Source: Candidozyma auris
Taxonomy: Eukaryota; Ascomycota; Pichiomycetes; Serinales; Metschnikowiaceae
Reading direction: 5' to 3'
Length of the DNA stretch: 64,000 nt
NCBI RefSeq assembly: GCF_003013715.1
Contig: NC_072812.1
Span: forward strand, 1,922,001 to 1,986,000
Under the pieces are notes generated by a model that was given only the letters and a program-made list of their open reading frames with translations, did not search any database and was not told where the DNA came from. A program made the translations under genes and the position numbers. Positions 18,281 to 28,861 of this stretch are shown one piece after another. Numbering within the stretch: position 1 is the stretch's first letter; each line of letters opens with the position of its first letter.

Positions 18281-19226
18281 TGTTGGTAATGGTAGTAGGT
18301 GATGAAGCTTCCACACTAAAGATCTGTGCGCGCGCAAGATAAGCTTAGAGTAGTAGAAGACATTTTAGCCATGGAAATGATGTCATGGAGATTATGTTGT
18401 GGAGAAATCGTTTACTATTTATAGGTAGTTTGTGAAGAAGGTGATTATTTTACTAAAAAGGCCACTTCTTGAAGTGTTGATTAGAGGAGCTCTCTTTTGT
18501 AGCTATGGTGAGCGAACGCTGAATACCGAAGCTAATGATAAGATCACGGACGTGAATTTTATCAATCGATGCCGGAAATCAATAAATCTAGACTCTGCTT
18601 TAGTTTTGTGATGGTTTGTTGCTTCTATAATTTTGGCTCCCAGCACTAGCTGCACCTCGGTTTTTGTAGATACATCCACACAATACATTCACGACCGTGT
18701 GTGGGCAGCTAGGGACAGTCGCGAAAGAAACAATGGCCTCTAAAGGGTCTAATGAGAATAGACGTAACATGGTATGGCAATCGTGCTTGTTGGTACATTT
18801 TGCTCGTCTGGTATGTATTCAAATAGTCCATTCTAATACTGGCATCTCTCCAATTTAAAAGCTGTCTGTTGGCGCTCCACTGGATGCAAATTCCGATCAT
18901 TGATGGATCTGTAGACTATGAATCTCTCGAAGCATTAATTCTCGAAAAAGACAAAAAAAAAAAAAAAGGAGTCACCATTTTAAATCTCCCCTTCAGTAAT
19001 TCACCTCCTTCTTCCTCTTTTTATGCATTTGTTGTGTGTCAAGCTGTCCCAGTTGTGTTTCCCTGTACCAAACAAGGCACCTGCGAGACCTCACCAGTGC
19101 GACATATACACATTGGTAAAGAATCACGATCCGGAACTAAAGACACCACCTTCAACACTCAAATCACAGGGTTGTTTGTGTCTTAAGCTTTCTCGAGACG
19201 ATTTAAGTTTTCAGCTTCTCTTCTTC
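18281..19226. other. divergent intergenic MET18/TAO3
   Basis: No gene is supported. It contains an A-run at about 18953-18967 and a pyrimidine-rich stretch just before TAO3. An in-frame ATG at 19023 could extend TAO3 by 68 residues; see that entry. Confidence 0.5.
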
Positions 19227-22200
19227 ATGATTGAGATTCCCAATCTTGAGGAGCTGGGACACTCCAGACAGGAGCTCAGACAAATAGAACAACAGTATGA
19301 CGCCCATTCCTTCGAAGAAAGTCCTGTCAAAGGAGTATCTGCTACCCCAATTAGCAACGAAGAAACACAACTTTATGAACGTGACGAACTCCACAGTCCC
19401 CAAGGACTAGATGATACTCCTCTTGAAAGACCTACCCTACAACAAGAGCGAGAACACCAATATGAATCTCCTGAAACCCCTCATGCTCCAGATATAGACA
19501 GTGGAACACAGGCCTTTTTAGGCCCTGCATTTGATTATGACCATTCCCAACTGCCGCTTGTTTCAGCTCCCCAGCTTGTCAATACGCAGCTGTCACCTCT
19601 ACCTGCTGACCAGTACTTCCTGAGCAAGTATCAGAGACAGGTCGACCATATGACTTCGGAGGAGACAATTTACGAGAATACTGATGCTTTTATGATTCAC
19701 CCAAGTTCAATATCTCTGGCCTTTGCGAAGCATGGTGGAGCTTCTCCTATTGAGGAAGTACCTACAATTAGTAAAAAAGTGGCACCCCAAATGACCCCGG
19801 TACGTCTCCCTCGCCAAAGACCGTCTCAGCCATCGCATCCTCTACGAAAGATGGTTGCATCATCTCCTGATCCTGACATTAGCTCGGAAGCCAACATGGG
19901 GAGTGTCAGTGATTTTGGAGCCCTCGATGAGTTTGATACTTCTGGTCAGTCCAATCGATTACCTTTATCCAATTCTACGACATTGCCAATCGCTGCTTCG
20001 CTGAATTTTCAGACTCCTCAGCCTCTTCAAAGCCATAACTACATCGAGCCTTCTCCACAGCTACCGCCTCCTCTATCAGCTAAGGCACTGAAGCTTTCAT
20101 TTTCTCACGGAGATGAGTTCGCTCAAATGCGTCGTGTTATGGCCACAGAACAGAAAACTCCTGCCGAGTATACTCTTCACATTGTATTCACGCAATTTGT
20201 GCGCCATGCTGAACGCAAATTGAATATGTGTCTTGAGTATCCTTTGCTGAACGAACCTCCAATTTTGGAGCTATTAGCTCATGGTGTTGATCCGAACTTT
20301 GACAACATTGTCTCTGCGCTTGGGTACATCGCGAAAAGGAAGTCTAAACCGGTGATTGACTCGGTGATGTTTTGGAGAAAATCCAAAAGCGAGGTAGCTG
20401 CAATGGCAGCTTCTGAGGTGGAGAAGATCTATAATGTTGCTCAAGGCGATTTAGCAAGAATCGCAACCTCTACATCCATGAGCAAATCTTCTCAAAATAG
20501 TCTACAGTCTAAGACTGCAAAGCCTCCAGGAAAAGGTAAAAGAAGCCTATCGCTTATGCATACTAAGAGCTTATCAAAGTTGTCACATAAAAGAAATAAC
20601 TCTGCATCAGTCGTTCCCACCAATAGCAACGGAAATCGAAGTTCTCTCGATCAAGAGACTGGAACGCAATCTCTGGAATACACTAGGCAGAAGAAGTTTT
20701 ATGACGAGCAGATTGCACAGGCTAGGGATACTGCAATTCAGGCTGAGCGCAAATCTTTAGCTTCTATCTATATTCTTTGTCGTGTTTTGATTGAAGTAGT
20801 TAAGCAAGCCTCCTATGAGGCAGTTGGAGATGATCTCGGTGAAAAGCTCGAAGAGATTGTTTACACCCAGCTAAGAACTACGGATCCCGTTACTACACGA
20901 GAATCATTCGTGCGACTGGCGAATTGGAATCTCTTCGCAGAACTTTTGGGATATATGTCCGAGAAACGTTTCGTTAGTGTAAGCGATAGGTTTATCGCAG
21001 ATCTTGAGAAAGTACCGTCTTCTGTGAAGCAAACTGAAGAGCCCAACATTTGCTTACTTATTCAAGGTATGAAGCACCTTAAGCTCTCGAATTATCCATT
21101 GGAGGCTTTTGAGGAAAGTGCAGAATTTCTCCAGTCTCTCACTAAATTTTTCTCGCAATCCCACAATCACGTAATCTCAATTGCGTATGCAAAGGTGATA
21201 AGTGATCTAATCTTACCTTTGGCAACTCTGTTAACGGCAGAGGCTAACCACCCTCTTTGGGTAGAGACGATCACTAAAATCTTCGAGAAGGCCACAGTAC
21301 TTTGCAATCATTCTTCAGCAAGACTTGTAAACAATGCTACACTGTCAATCCCAAGTATGTCATCCAATGAAGTTGCAGCTAGTGCAAACGATTGGGCTAT
21401 AGCTGTGGAATTGATGACGTCTAGTTTGGTTGTTGCTCCAAAGGAATTGTTTGCAGATCATTGGTTCAAGATGATTGAATTGAATGCTTCCAAGCTAAAG
21501 CCCAAAGGCGACATTGCTGATAAGACTACACTTATGGTGTGTGCGTCTAGACTACTCTGGGTTTACATGAACAGGCTTCCTGATACACTCAACAACACTA
21601 TGAAGCGCCTTGAGAATTTCTTTGAGCTCATTTTCTTTGGTCCGCAAGTCTCAGGTAAGAAGCAATGGATTGTATTGGACACTAATTTGATTAATGCTAC
21701 ATCTGAAGTCATAAGAATAGTCGGTTTTCATCATTTTAATTTCGTTCTTGAGAATGTGATCTTGAAACTTTTGAAAAGCAGCTTCAATGGACTGACACTC
21801 GAGAACTGTTCTCCAGAGAAGCTCATTTTGGTCATTGAATCTTATATGCTTTGTTTGAAAGATCTAAAGCTGGGCGAGAAGCCAAAGTTCCCTACTGACA
21901 AGGTATTTCTGGAGGAGTTTGCATTTCGTTTCTGCCCACCTGACAACATCCAGAAGAGCAATAAGGTAGGTTTAACTAAAGATCAAAATCGTGAGCTTCG
22001 GAAGTGGAATAAAATTATGTTTGATTTCAAGAGCATAAAAAACTTTGAATCCCACGAAGACATATGTCGAACGATTGCATTGCTATTCAAACTACTTGAC
22101 AATAGATGCGGCATGTCTGGATGGACAAGCTCGGAGGGACCGGCGAGCGTGGGTAACAATGTTAAATCCTCTTTCTCGAGCTTCTCTTTCGGCTTGGACT

Positions 22201-25200
22201 TTTCATATCAAACATCTAGGGATGTAAACAAGGATCTTTTTGCGGCAATAATAAATGCTTGCGCTTGGTCAATTGCTCCTCTTGCTATCGACAAGGGCGC
22301 CTCAGGTATCGGAATAAGCTTCAAAGGTTGTGCTGAGATACTCATAAGAAACAGCATTCATTATAATGCTCAGATCGCGAATGCGTCTGTCAACGCACTT
22401 CTCAAGCTAGCTTCTAGAAAGGGAGCCGGTGAACTTATAACTATCTTTGGCAAGGTAGCTTTTCGGCTCACAGAGAAACCGGGCCCCCACTATGAATCAG
22501 ACTACTTTAATTCTGAAGAGTTTTTGAGATTGTTACGAATTTATGTTGAGCTCCTCAGATGTTGGTCGATGCAATTTAGTCAGGAAGCGGAAGACTTCTT
22601 AGCTCAACAGGATAATGAACTTATGAACAGCGATGTCCTTAACGACCTTTATCAAATTAATTACAAGGCTCCTGACTTGACCAATTTGGAGATCCCCACC
22701 ACCAAATGGAAACCTTATGAGGAACTCGAATGGAAGAATATAGTGACTGTCGTTGAAGAGGTCGAGGGTAACGGACTTTTTTTCTTGTGTTCACAAGATA
22801 GTCGAGTGAGATCACTTGCTCTATCAATTTTGAGAATTGTTGAACAGTTCGATCAGTCACTTTACCACTTTACGGATAGAAAAAAGGAGCCTTCGCCTAG
22901 CTCTGGTGGCACCATGAAAGGTCATTCAAGAAATTCCTCAAAGTATGTGGCAGACGAGGGGACAAGGTTAATTCATGTACTAGAAGAGGTGGACCTCATG
23001 AGTCTTTTAAAGCCCTTGAAGCGTGATTTGAGTGTTCCTGAGCGTACAAGGCTCTCAAAGATCAAAGCCAAGAAGGGTCTCTTGACCAAATTTGCTAGCT
23101 CAGACCATGGTGTTGACAGTACCATCTGGTTCAGGATATATCCTAAGTTGTTGGATATTTTCTTCGAACGATGTCCCATGCCTGTTGCGATGTGTCGCTC
23201 AATTGTTTGTGTGAGACTCGTACAAATGCATGAGTTGGTGCTCGAATTTTCGGAAAACTATAAGAACTACACATCATCTCTATTTTCAAGAAGCTCGACT
23301 TCCACGCCACCTGAAGTTCTAATCAACCAATGGAAACTATACTTGATTTTTGCATGCTGCTCATTGACCAGCACGAACGATCAAAAAATTTCGTTTCCGT
23401 CGCAGCCAACCCATGGACATAAGAAGCTGTTGACCATGTATATTCAGCATCAGAAAATTACAAGTGCAAAGTCCGTATTTCGGATGGTCCTTCCTTTACT
23501 CAGCTCTCTTCAGCCTATGATTAGGGATGCGGTAATTGCTGGGTTAAGTTCGATCAATATAAACATTTTCAAAACTCTTGCTGAGAATCTTCCTGACTCG
23601 ATGAACGAATGGGAGCCGGATAATCACAAAAGAGATATTTCGGAGGACCGTGTGCGTATTGAGATTGTTCACATTTTGAGTATAATTACCAGTCGCTTCA
23701 AGTCTAACAATATTCTCTACGATGATGAAACAACTGTTTCCAACCTTGTTTCAATCATTAAGAACGGCAAAGTATTTCTATCGGCTCCTTTCGTTCAAAC
23801 TCTGCCTGATTTTCAACGTTTGCGTTGCTATTTTGCTGCACTTCTCGAGAACGTGTTTCTTGGGTTAAAAGAGAAACTGGACCTCGATAACTGGTTGCCT
23901 TTTGAAGCACGTATTGGCTGTTTTAACTACTTGAAAGAATGGTGCGGATATGGTGATTCCAAGGATATACTTGAAGAGAGAACACAAGTGATGATTTCGT
24001 TTGCGAAACAATTCAAAGAGCCCGCTACAGCGATTGGATTGTTGGAAATCGATATCAAAGCACTTCAAATTGCATCCTTGAGCTGTATGGCCAAACTTTG
24101 CTCTGGAGCTTTAAAACAATCATTAGTAGTTCCAGGAAAAACTGCTGTTCTCTCTTTCGACATAAAAAGCGTCATGAATTGGGTTCATGAAATCATACTC
24201 TCGGACAACGAGAGGGTGCTTGAGATGGGTAAATCTGCACTAAAGAACATAATGGATATCAACATCAACAATGATGATATTTACCAAGAGGTCTTGCGTC
24301 AGTGTTACAATCCTGGCAACTCCGCAAAAGTAAAGGAAGTTTACTATACCAACCTTGTGTATGCTTTCCTCAAACATAGGAAGATTGAAAGTATGCCTCA
24401 CGATATTTTCTGCCTTTCGACCTTTTTGGTAGGCACTGACTCATATCTGACGAGAGTGTCGGCAATTGAACTATTGAAGTCCATGGAAAGCAGATTCCTA
24501 AAAACAACAACTGCAGATTATTTTACTGAAAGTGTCTGTTGTACAACCATGGTCGTTTACAAGAAGGTTCTTTTTGAAATTTCTGTAAAACTTGCTTCAC
24601 TTCATTCCAAAGACGCATTTACGTTCATCAGCTTTTTAACCAAGTACTTCAATCTAGTGGGGAACTCTACAAGAAGGGATATCTTGGCTTGCTTGTTGCC
24701 ATGGGTTCAAACTGTCGAATTGAAATATAAGAGCAAGGAGGAGGAAACATTATCTGAACCTCAAACGCAGTCTCAGCCCTTCAACAACGAAATTGATGCT
24801 CCATCCTTGATGGTGCTTAATAATTTATTTGAAATAACTGTGAAGTTCAGTAAAAAGATATCGAATGAAGTTGAGGCTCTCTGGGTTGCTCTAGGGACAA
24901 AACAAAGCAATTTCGACATCATTGTCGAATACATCATGCGAAACTGTCTTGAAAGAAGAAATTCGAGCTTCGTCTCTTATTCAAGACAGATCATAGCTTA
25001 TCTTGTCTATTCTCAGCCAGATTCATCCATCATTATTAGTAGGATGATCGGGAATTTACAACCCAAGGCAATGATACCTCATCCTTTCTCTCTGGCGGCT
25101 TCTAGAAGGGCAGACCTTGTGGAGGGGTTCCCATATACTGCTAACTTGACTGAGTTGCTCTCGCAGAATTCAAAAGAGTCTGCCTTCTCTTTGGGCCAAT

Positions 25201-27467
25201 TGTCAATGGTCTTCTTAGTTGACTTGTTCCGATCCAATAACGAGATGATCATTCCACATTTGCCGTTGCTCTTACATGTCTGTTTCTCGTTACTTGACCA
25301 TTATTTCTACGTTGTACAAGAACAAGCTGCCTCGCTTCTTATTTACCTAGTGCATTCTATTGCACCCAACACTCCCAAATCGATTCAGACAATCGAGATC
25401 TTAAGACATAAAGATCACTTTAAGTATCTATGGGTTTATGATGATCTCAATAATGATAAAAAAGGTGGCATAACACCCAGAAATATGGACTCTTTGGTGA
25501 GAAAGATCTTAGAAATATTTGCTCCAACAGTACCAAATTTGCAAGCTGATTGGAGTCGTGTTTCTTTAAAATGGGCAACAACTTGTGCTGTGCGTCACAT
25601 TGCTTGTCGCTCTTTCCAAATCTTTAGATCTCTATTATCGTTCCTTGATCAAGCAATGCTAAAAGACATGTTGCACCGTCTTTCTAACACTATCGCTGAC
25701 GAGTCGAGCGATATCCAAGGCTTCGCCATGCAGATCTTGATGACTCTCAATGCAATCACTGCGGAGTTGGATTCTGAGAGTTTGATTGATTTTCCTCAAC
25801 TCTTCTGGTCAAGTGTCGCTTGTCTTTCAACAATACATGAACATGAGTTTATTGAGACTATATCAACGATGTCAAAGTTTGTTTCCAAAATTGATCTTGA
25901 CGCTCCGGACACCATATCCTGTCTTATTTCGACTTTTCCACCCAAATGGGAAGGTAGATTTGAGGGTTTGCAGCAAATCGTCATGGTTGGTTTAAGATCT
26001 TCAGTTGCTTGGGAGCCGACAATCAAATTTTTGGACAAACTCAATCACTTGAAGGATAGCGAAATTATTGGTTCTGGGGATCACAGGCTTTTTGTTGCCA
26101 TCGTTGCTAATCTTCCTAGGTTTCTCCATGCACTTGAGGAGCAAAATATTACTCCTGAAATTGAAGAGGCCTGCAATCTTATCGGGGAAATGGCTGCCAC
26201 GTGCAACAAACCGGCATTGGCTAGAATTTTGAACTCAGTGGCAAAGTCCAAATTTCGCTCGAAGAAGGACTTTTTGGTTCAAACTATATCAACTATACGA
26301 ACCAGTTTCTTCCCTGACTATGAAGCCCAGACTTTGGTTTTATTGTTAAGTTTGCTTTCAAATGAAATTCCCTGGGTCAAGCTTGAGACCTTAAACATAT
26401 TGAAGCATACCCTTCCACTCGTGGATTTGCTGAAGGATGACTTCGTTGGTGTCGGTGCTGATCTTATCTCTCCATTGTTGAGACTTCTTCTCACAGAGTA
26501 CGCTGAGCCAGCGCTTGAAGTTCTCGATGAAGCAGTGGTGATATCCGGATCTCAGCTCGATAAAGACATCTTAAGAATGAGTTTAGGAAATTCTTCGATG
26601 AAGAAAGAGTACGAGCAGACAGCCACTCTTTTTGGCATACCGGAATCCAGTGGGTGGGCTATCCCTATGCCAGCTGTTACTGCCGCTAGCACGAGAAACA
26701 ACATACATGCAGTTTTTGAAACATGTAACGAGAGCTCTACTGTTGAGGAAAAGCAAAAGGACTTTGCTGACGAGGAGATTGAATTCTTAATGGAGGATTA
26801 CTACGAGTCTGAGGTGGATCATGCCGACGGTGCATCTACGGTCAATGAAGTGCCTGGTGCAACACTCAGCAATATGTGGGCGGCACTAGATGATTTCGAC
26901 TCATTCTTTACAAAGGATACTGATCAGAGGTCCAACTTGGTTTCTAATATGACTACCAATGGAAAAAATTTCTCCGGCAGAAATGTCAAGCAGCATGCCC
27001 AATCGGCATCCATTGATACCAAAGAGAGTACCAGTAGTGACTTGACGTCACCAATTGATTCCGCTCCACATGTGTATGACAAGAAAGCACTCGTCATTTT
27101 GAACAGAAGTTTGGCTAGGACGCAATCTAATACGTCCTTTAAGAGCAGTTTAGCAGATAACTTTGGCAGCCCTAAGGTATATGGGCCTCAAGAGAATTCA
27201 GCAACTCGAAGATCATATATACCTTTTCGAAGCAGTCGGGTTGCTAAAAAGCTGGACTCCCTCACTACACCAACTATGAATACAGCTACCGCATTCGAAC
27301 AGCCTCCTCCGAATAGCGCCAAAACGATTAAAGGGAGCCCGTCGTTGTCTCTTCAACATACAGTCAGCGGAGGCTCTCAGAAAGGACCAATAGATATCCC
27401 GAAGCTTGAGTCGTCTACAAGATTGGACAATCTTTTGGGAGGCGGCCGGAAAAAGAATCGGAAGTGA
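19227..27467 (+). CDS. TAO3: Tao3/Pag1, Furry-family scaffold of the RAM network
   Basis: 2746 residues from the ATG at 19227, the largest gene here. Tao3 (Furry/Mor2) is a giant HEAT-like scaffold that helps activate the NDR kinase Cbk1 in the RAM pathway, controlling polarized growth, cell separation and morphogenesis. The N-terminal 330 residues are low in complexity (Pro/Ser/Gln-rich). A conserved helical body follows from about 330 to 2450, beginning with EYTLHIVFTQFVRHAERK, and then an acidic and Ser-rich tail. An upstream in-frame ATG at 19023 would add 68 residues of leader-like sequence; MIEIPNLEELG looks the better start, but this is a judgement. A basic Ser-rich insert near residues 415-480 may be a phosphorylation region. 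Confidence 0.9.
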   Translation: MIEIPNLEELGHSRQELRQIEQQYDAHSFEESPVKGVSATPISNEETQLYERDELHSPQGLDDTPLERPTLQQEREHQYESPETPHAPDIDSGTQAFLGPAFDYDHSQLPLVSAPQLVNTQLSPLPADQYFLSKYQRQVDHMTSEETIYENTDAFMIHPSSISLAFAKHGGASPIEEVPTISKKVAPQMTPVRLPRQRPSQPSHPLRKMVASSPDPDISSEANMGSVSDFGALDEFDTSGQSNRLPLSNSTTLPIAASLNFQTPQPLQSHNYIEPSPQLPPPLSAKALKLSFSHGDEFAQMRRVMATEQKTPAEYTLHIVFTQFVRHAERKLNMCLEYPLLNEPPILELLAHGVDPNFDNIVSALGYIAKRKSKPVIDSVMFWRKSKSEVAAMAASEVEKIYNVAQGDLARIATSTSMSKSSQNSLQSKTAKPPGKGKRSLSLMHTKSLSKLSHKRNNSASVVPTNSNGNRSSLDQETGTQSLEYTRQKKFYDEQIAQARDTAIQAERKSLASIYILCRVLIEVVKQASYEAVGDDLGEKLEEIVYTQLRTTDPVTTRESFVRLANWNLFAELLGYMSEKRFVSVSDRFIADLEKVPSSVKQTEEPNICLLIQGMKHLKLSNYPLEAFEESAEFLQSLTKFFSQSHNHVISIAYAKVISDLILPLATLLTAEANHPLWVETITKIFEKATVLCNHSSARLVNNATLSIPSMSSNEVAASANDWAIAVELMTSSLVVAPKELFADHWFKMIELNASKLKPKGDIADKTTLMVCASRLLWVYMNRLPDTLNNTMKRLENFFELIFFGPQVSGKKQWIVLDTNLINATSEVIRIVGFHHFNFVLENVILKLLKSSFNGLTLENCSPEKLILVIESYMLCLKDLKLGEKPKFPTDKVFLEEFAFRFCPPDNIQKSNKVGLTKDQNRELRKWNKIMFDFKSIKNFESHEDICRTIALLFKLLDNRCGMSGWTSSEGPASVGNNVKSSFSSFSFGLDFSYQTSRDVNKDLFAAIINACAWSIAPLAIDKGASGIGISFKGCAEILIRNSIHYNAQIANASVNALLKLASRKGAGELITIFGKVAFRLTEKPGPHYESDYFNSEEFLRLLRIYVELLRCWSMQFSQEAEDFLAQQDNELMNSDVLNDLYQINYKAPDLTNLEIPTTKWKPYEELEWKNIVTVVEEVEGNGLFFLCSQDSRVRSLALSILRIVEQFDQSLYHFTDRKKEPSPSSGGTMKGHSRNSSKYVADEGTRLIHVLEEVDLMSLLKPLKRDLSVPERTRLSKIKAKKGLLTKFASSDHGVDSTIWFRIYPKLLDIFFERCPMPVAMCRSIVCVRLVQMHELVLEFSENYKNYTSSLFSRSSTSTPPEVLINQWKLYLIFACCSLTSTNDQKISFPSQPTHGHKKLLTMYIQHQKITSAKSVFRMVLPLLSSLQPMIRDAVIAGLSSININIFKTLAENLPDSMNEWEPDNHKRDISEDRVRIEIVHILSIITSRFKSNNILYDDETTVSNLVSIIKNGKVFLSAPFVQTLPDFQRLRCYFAALLENVFLGLKEKLDLDNWLPFEARIGCFNYLKEWCGYGDSKDILEERTQVMISFAKQFKEPATAIGLLEIDIKALQIASLSCMAKLCSGALKQSLVVPGKTAVLSFDIKSVMNWVHEIILSDNERVLEMGKSALKNIMDININNDDIYQEVLRQCYNPGNSAKVKEVYYTNLVYAFLKHRKIESMPHDIFCLSTFLVGTDSYLTRVSAIELLKSMESRFLKTTTADYFTESVCCTTMVVYKKVLFEISVKLASLHSKDAFTFISFLTKYFNLVGNSTRRDILACLLPWVQTVELKYKSKEEETLSEPQTQSQPFNNEIDAPSLMVLNNLFEITVKFSKKISNEVEALWVALGTKQSNFDIIVEYIMRNCLERRNSSFVSYSRQIIAYLVYSQPDSSIIISRMIGNLQPKAMIPHPFSLAASRRADLVEGFPYTANLTELLSQNSKESAFSLGQLSMVFLVDLFRSNNEMIIPHLPLLLHVCFSLLDHYFYVVQEQAASLLIYLVHSIAPNTPKSIQTIEILRHKDHFKYLWVYDDLNNDKKGGITPRNMDSLVRKILEIFAPTVPNLQADWSRVSLKWATTCAVRHIACRSFQIFRSLLSFLDQAMLKDMLHRLSNTIADESSDIQGFAMQILMTLNAITAELDSESLIDFPQLFWSSVACLSTIHEHEFIETISTMSKFVSKIDLDAPDTISCLISTFPPKWEGRFEGLQQIVMVGLRSSVAWEPTIKFLDKLNHLKDSEIIGSGDHRLFVAIVANLPRFLHALEEQNITPEIEEACNLIGEMAATCNKPALARILNSVAKSKFRSKKDFLVQTISTIRTSFFPDYEAQTLVLLLSLLSNEIPWVKLETLNILKHTLPLVDLLKDDFVGVGADLISPLLRLLLTEYAEPALEVLDEAVVISGSQLDKDILRMSLGNSSMKKEYEQTATLFGIPESSGWAIPMPAVTAASTRNNIHAVFETCNESSTVEEKQKDFADEEIEFLMEDYYESEVDHADGASTVNEVPGATLSNMWAALDDFDSFFTKDTDQRSNLVSNMTTNGKNFSGRNVKQHAQSASIDTKESTSSDLTSPIDSAPHVYDKKALVILNRSLARTQSNTSFKSSLADNFGSPKVYGPQENSATRRSYIPFRSSRVAKKLDSLTTPTMNTATAFEQPPPNSAKTIKGSPSLSLQHTVSGGSQKGPIDIPKLESSTRLDNLLGGGRKKNRK

Positions 27468-27675
27468 GGAAAATTTGCAACCATTTTTCTGCATGAATTG
27501 TCTATACTCCGCGACGATGCAGGGCCTCATATCTACCTTGGAAGTGGCTCGTGACTGAAAACTCGTGTTCCTGTGTCTTAAAGGTTTGTATGCGGCAAGC
27601 AATGGCGGAAACTCTCAAAGAAAAAAAGAAGTTGAGAAAAGCTCACATACCAAGAGGCATCCTCTTACAAAAATA

Positions 27676-28656
27676 ATGCCCCCTAAGAAGCAAGGTGCTG
27701 ATAAGTCCAAGCAAAAGGCTAAGGCCAAGCTTGCCGAGGACAAGGGCTTCGGTATGAAGAATAAGAACAAGTCCAAGAAGGTACAACAGCAAATTAATCA
27801 AATGAAAAGTGGTGTCGATGGTGGACTAGCCAAAAAGAAGGAGGCTGAACAAAAGCGTAAGGCAGAAGAAAAGAGAGCTGCTGAGCAAGCCAAGAAGGAA
27901 GCAGCAGCATTGTTTGGTGTTCAACAACAGAAGGTGCCATTTGGTGTCGATCCAAAATCCATCCTCTGTGAATTTTTCAAGAATGGTCTTTGTAACAAGG
28001 GCAACAAATGTAAATTCTCCCACGACGTGAATGTTGGACGTAAAGATTTGAAGAAGGATTTGTACACAGATACCAGAGCTGAGAAAGAAGCTGATACTAT
28101 GGACAACTGGGACGAAGAGAAGTTGAGGAAGGTCATTTTGTCCAAGCATGGTAATCCAAAGACAAGCACTGATAAGGTGTGTAAGTATTTCATCGATGCA
28201 GTGGAGAATGATAAATACGGTTGGTTCTGGGTTTGTCCCAATGGTGGTACCGAGTGTATGTACAGACATGCTTTGCCTCCCGGTTTCGTTTTGAAGACCA
28301 AGGAGCAGAAAAAACTAGAAAAGTTAGCGAAAGAGTCGGAGCCAGAAATCACGTTGGAAGAATTCATTGAGTTGGAAAGAGGTAAATTGGACAAGTCCAA
28401 GTTCACTCCTATCACGCTAGAAACGTTTGCCCAGTGGAAGAAAAAGCAAAATGAGAAGAAGGCAGAGAAGAAAGATCAGAATAAAAAGAAACAGCGCACT
28501 GGTAAAAAGATCTTACAGGAGAAGTTCGCCGATAAGTTCTACACTGAAGAAGCTAGTGAAGATAACGAGATGGATTTGTCTTCATTCAAGCAGGTTTTGC
28601 CTGATGAAGAAAAGCTCAAAGACTACGGTGACGGAACCAATGCAGAGTTCAACTAA
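27676..28656 (+). CDS. TMA46: Tma46, translation-associated CCCH zinc-finger protein (DFRP1)
   Basis: 326 residues (345 in Saccharomyces). Tma46 (human ZC3H15/DFRP1) binds and stabilises the DRG-type GTPase Rbg1 and associates with ribosomes. The frame is open upstream to a GTG; the first ATG, giving [13 protein letters not shown], matches the family N-terminus. A Lys-rich region is followed by two CCCH fingers: one in [19 protein letters not shown] (about 95-113), the other a longer-spaced CKYF...CPNGG...CMYRH (about 171-200). The [19 protein letters not shown] block (about 140-158) and the DFRP segment ([19 protein letters not shown]) follow. It runs in the same direction as TAO3, 208 bp downstream. 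Confidence 0.95.
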   Translation: MPPKKQGADKSKQKAKAKLAEDKGFGMKNKNKSKKVQQQINQMKSGVDGGLAKKKEAEQKRKAEEKRAAEQAKKEAAALFGVQQQKVPFGVDPKSILCEFFKNGLCNKGNKCKFSHDVNVGRKDLKKDLYTDTRAEKEADTMDNWDEEKLRKVILSKHGNPKTSTDKVCKYFIDAVENDKYGWFWVCPNGGTECMYRHALPPGFVLKTKEQKKLEKLAKESEPEITLEEFIELERGKLDKSKFTPITLETFAQWKKKQNEKKAEKKDQNKKKQRTGKKILQEKFADKFYTEEASEDNEMDLSSFKQVLPDEEKLKDYGDGTNAEFN

Positions 28657-28861
28657 GTTTGAGAGAGACAGGAGACATGACAGGGGATTTTATAACGCTG
28701 ACTCAGTGCGAGTGACGTTTAACCAAGGTTCATCATTATACGAATATGAGAATATCTTTGCTAATATCAGTATTGATTCTCAACAAACATATATATAATA
28801 TATGGCTGTTCTCAACCAGGACGGTCTGGACGATTATTAAAATGGCAAAGTAAGCTTTTAT